This document shows positions 5,945 through 7,987 of a stretch of 7,987 bases of DNA, one piece after another. Numbering within the stretch: position 1 is the stretch's first letter; every line of letters starts with the position of its first letter. A program made the translations under genes and the position numbers. Origin of the DNA: Erysipelotrichaceae bacterium UBA2227. Lineage in GTDB: Bacteria; Bacillota_I; Bacilli_A; Erysipelotrichales; Erysipelotrichaceae. The stretch lies in the NCBI GenBank assembly GCA_002348095.1, contig DDYT01000048.1, forward strand, positions 2,196-10,182. The letters run 5' to 3'. The notes beneath the pieces are model-generated. The model made no database searches. It was not told where the DNA came from and was given only the letters and a program-made list of their open reading frames with translations.

Positions 5945-7270
5945 ATGGATAAAAAGCTGAATCTGACCAGTCTTGCCTGGCCGATTTTTATAGAAATCGC
6001 CTTATTTATGATCATGGGAAACATCGATGTGATCATGCTTTCGCGTTTCAGTCAAAACGCGGTCGCTGCGGTCGGAAATGCCAATCAGATCCTCTCACTG
6101 ACCGGCCTGATTTTCAGTGTGATCACAGCGGCTACCGGTATTCTATTTGCCCAGTATCTTGGTGCTAAAAATCATGATCAGCTCAATGTTTTGGCATCGA
6201 CCTCCCTGGCCGGAAACCTTGTATTCTCCGTTTTCATCAGTGCCATCATCCTGATGTTCGCTCGCAGCTTACTATTATTGATTAATGTCCCGTTGGACCT
6301 GGTTGATCTGGCCGCCGAGTACATGATGATCGTCGGGGGACTTATCTTTATTTTCTCACTGAGCATGACCTTGACCTCCGTCATCAAAAGTTCGGGCAAT
6401 ACCAAGCCGGTCATGTTTATGGCCTTACTGATGAACATTCTCAATGTCATCGGAAACTACATTTTTCTCTTCGGACCTTTCGGACTGCCGATTTTAGGAG
6501 TTCGCGGTGTGGCCATATCTACCGCTTTCGCCCGAACTGTCGCCTTCGTCTTTTACTTCATTTATGTCAAAAGGGTTCTCCATATACACATTTCCTTCAA
6601 GCACCTGATCCCCTTTCCTAAAGAACTCATTAAGAAGATGTTGCACATCGGGATCCCCAGTGCCCTGGAACCAATGTCCTACCAAATGTCCCAAGTCGTG
6701 ATTTTCAGCATCATCAATACCCTGGGCATCTGGGTCATCAATACCCGCATGTACGTACAGACCATGGTCATGTTTGTCTATTTGGCCGTACTTGCAATAT
6801 CTCAGGCTTCCCAAATCATGGTTGGACATATGATTGGTGCCAATCGGGAAGATGAGGTCAAAAAAGTCGTGTTCAGAAATCTTCGGATTTCGTTGTATAT
6901 CACTCTGTTTATGTCTGTGATGTTAGCCTTGTTCAATCGCTATATTATCACTATATTCACGGATGACCCCAGAATCATCGAGCTTGCGGCCGTGATCTTT
7001 ATCATCGATATCTTCGTGGAAATCGGCCGTGTGTTCAATCTGGTACTGATCAGCAGCGCCAAGGCTGCCGGGGATGTCCGATATCCCGCATACATCGGAA
7101 TTGCGTCGATGTGGATCGTCTGTGTCGGTCTGTCCTTCTTGCTGGTCCGATGGCTGGGATGGGGTTTGGCGGGCATTTGGATCGCCTTTGCTGCTGATGA
7201 AGCCATCCGCTCACTGTTAATGGTCCGCCGCTGGCAAAGCGACCGTTGGAAAGGACGAAAGTTCGTATAA
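5945..7270 (+). CDS. MATE family multidrug/toxic-compound efflux transporter
   Basis: The protein has 441 residues, the usual MATE length, with about 12 hydrophobic segments in two homologous halves. The first half begins LTSLAWPIFIEIALFMIMGNIDVIMLS and contains AVAAVGNANQI and ITAATGILFAQYLGAKN; the first segment keeps the P-x-x-x-E pattern common in the family. The second half starts near residue 230 with LHIGIPSALEPMSYQMSQ and includes ISQASQIMVGHMIGANRE, the mirror of the first-half motif. It sits in the cytoplasmic membrane. Family knowledge: MATE proteins export cationic drugs, dyes or metabolites in exchange for Na+ or H+; the substrate and coupling ion cannot be read from this sequence. 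The short N-terminal tail, positive loops and basic C terminus (RWKGRKFV) are ordinary. It is monocistronic, between its own promoter and a terminator, and divergent from the nitroreductase operon. Confidence 0.93.
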   Translation: MDKKLNLTSLAWPIFIEIALFMIMGNIDVIMLSRFSQNAVAAVGNANQILSLTGLIFSVITAATGILFAQYLGAKNHDQLNVLASTSLAGNLVFSVFISAIILMFARSLLLLINVPLDLVDLAAEYMMIVGGLIFIFSLSMTLTSVIKSSGNTKPVMFMALLMNILNVIGNYIFLFGPFGLPILGVRGVAISTAFARTVAFVFYFIYVKRVLHIHISFKHLIPFPKELIKKMLHIGIPSALEPMSYQMSQVVIFSIINTLGIWVINTRMYVQTMVMFVYLAVLAISQASQIMVGHMIGANREDEVKKVVFRNLRISLYITLFMSVMLALFNRYIITIFTDDPRIIELAAVIFIIDIFVEIGRVFNLVLISSAKAAGDVRYPAYIGIASMWIVCVGLSFLLVRWLGWGLAGIWIAFAADEAIRSLLMVRRWQSDRWKGRKFV

Positions 7271-7295
7271 AAAGTCGCTCGCGCGACTTTTCTTT
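7270..7295. terminator. Bidirectional terminator at the MATE / HD-GYP junction
   Basis: AAAAGTCGC (7270-7278) pairs perfectly with GCGACTTTT (7283-7291) around a TCGC loop, followed by CTTT. It begins on the last base of the MATE stop codon (7268-7270). The flanking A tract on the other side (AAA, with TATAA before it) lets it serve the HD-GYP gene, whose stop codon is at 7294-7296. Confidence 0.82.
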
Positions 7296-7987
7296 AGAAC
7301 TGATATTTGTCTTTGGTAAACAATTCGATCGCCGCATTGACGACCTCGGTATCATAAAGTACGCCTTGTTTCTCCTTGATTTCAAACAGAGCTGAATCCA
7401 ACCCTAACGCCGGACGATACGGACGATGCGAAGAAATCGACTCGATGACATCCGCCACACAAAGGATCTTTGCTTCGATCATGATATCATCCCCCTTGAT
7501 ACCATACGGATAGCCGCTGCCATTGACTTTTTCGTGGTGCTGAAGCACGATATCCGCGATCGGCCAGGGAAAATCGATTTTTTTTAAAATCTGATATCCC
7601 AAGGACGGATGTGTCTTGATTAGCGAATACTCGATTTCGGTCAGGCGACCGGGTTTGTTTAGAATTTGAGCCGGAATATAGAATTTACCTAAATCATGCA
7701 ATAAAGATGCTAAGTATACCGAATGCTCGACATCATACCCCAAGTTCAGTTTTCTTGCGATCGCTTTGGCCAGTTCTCCGGTGCGGCTCTGATGTCCGGA
7801 GGTGTAGGGATCGGAAATCTCAACGATCGAAGAGAAAGCTTCTACCGTCTGCATAAAGATTTTTTCCATTTGGTGAATGTCACTTAGTGCCCGGTCTTCC
7901 TTGATTTTGCGCGCTAATACCAACGCAAAAACATCGCATGTTTGTTGGATCTGATCGAACACTTCCTTTACCAACTTATTCTCCGCT
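7294..7987 (-). CDS. HD-GYP domain protein, probable cyclic-di-GMP phosphodiesterase (5' partial)
   Basis: The minus-strand frame stays open to the right edge, so about 230 C-terminal residues are seen and the N terminus is missing. A TTG at 7974 with GGAG nearby is a possible start, but I think it is internal. The first 35 or so residues are helical (EVFDQIQQTCDVFALVLAR) and look like the linker after a sensory domain such as GAF or PAS. The HD-GYP domain then shows EISDPYTSGHQSR, HDLGK (7684-7698), IPAQILNKPGRLT, KTHPSLGYQIL, HHEKVNGSGYP (7507-7539) and ADVIESISSHRPYRPALG. The metal-binding His and Asp residues and the GYP signature are intact, so it should be catalytic. Family knowledge: HD-GYP enzymes hydrolyse c-di-GMP to pGpG or GMP, and some act on cGAMP. 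The consensus Asp before GxGYP is Asn here, a common variant. It converges with the MATE gene. Confidence 0.9.
   Translation of the reverse strand, partial: AENKLVKEVFDQIQQTCDVFALVLARKIKEDRALSDIHQMEKIFMQTVEAFSSIVEISDPYTSGHQSRTGELAKAIARKLNLGYDVEHSVYLASLLHDLGKFYIPAQILNKPGRLTEIEYSLIKTHPSLGYQILKKIDFPWPIADIVLQHHEKVNGSGYPYGIKGDDIMIEAKILCVADVIESISSHRPYRPALGLDSALFEIKEKQGVLYDTEVVNAAIELFTKDKYQF

Noticed and set aside
5279..7270. A single resistance island made of nitroreductase, MgtC and MATE
   Set aside because: The genes share only a divergent promoter region. I see no regulator gene, mobile element or repeat around them, and base composition looks uniform.
7294..7974. The HD-GYP gene starting at the TTG at 7974
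   Set aside because: The frame continues open to the window edge and the residues before the HD-GYP domain look like a linker from a sensory domain, so I treat it as cut by the window.

Overview
The window looks like chromosomal DNA from a member of the Bacillota (Firmicutes). By eye its GC content is in the mid 40s percent. It has purine-rich ribosome binding sites (AAGGAG, GGAGG, AGGGG), sigma-A-like promoters, and A/T-flanked hairpin terminators. The gene set fits this: a CoA-disulfide-reductase fusion with rhodanese, TusA and DsrE-like modules, a lone GyrI-like protein, a Gram-positive-style prepilin, a GH3 glycosidase, MATE and HD-GYP. An Erysipelotrichia-like or related lineage is possible, but I cannot fix the genus from sequence alone. 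Both ends cut through genes.

Layout. (1) Positions 2-1165, plus: the C-terminal part of a sulfur/thiol redox multidomain protein. (2) 1204-1641, minus: a small GyrI-like effector-binding protein. The two converge on one shared hairpin. (3) 1642-1832: a 191-base divergent intergenic region with a promoter on each side. (4) 1833-2180 and 2173-4557, plus: a type IV prepilin-like protein whose last codons overlap the start of a cytoplasmic GH3 beta-glycosidase, so the two are probably co-transcribed and translationally coupled. (5) 4568-5269 and 5279-5806, minus: a two-gene operon transcribed as nitroreductase then MgtC/SapB membrane protein. (6) 5807-5944: a second divergent promoter region. (7) 5945-7270, plus: a MATE-family exporter. 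(8) 7294-7987, minus: the C-terminal HD-GYP domain of a probable c-di-GMP phosphodiesterase that runs off the right edge.

The genes do not form one obvious pathway. They look like a compact set of housekeeping and accessory transcription units. All three convergent junctions (10 to 38 bases) hold one bidirectional hairpin, two of which overlap a stop codon. No stretch longer than 300 bases lacks a gene. I see no tRNA, rRNA, CRISPR array, insertion sequence, riboswitch or phage feature. I did not find a convincing undescribed system. The most unusual points are the prepilin-glycosidase coupling, the modular sulfur-transfer fusion, and the uncharacterised C-terminal extension of the GH3 enzyme.
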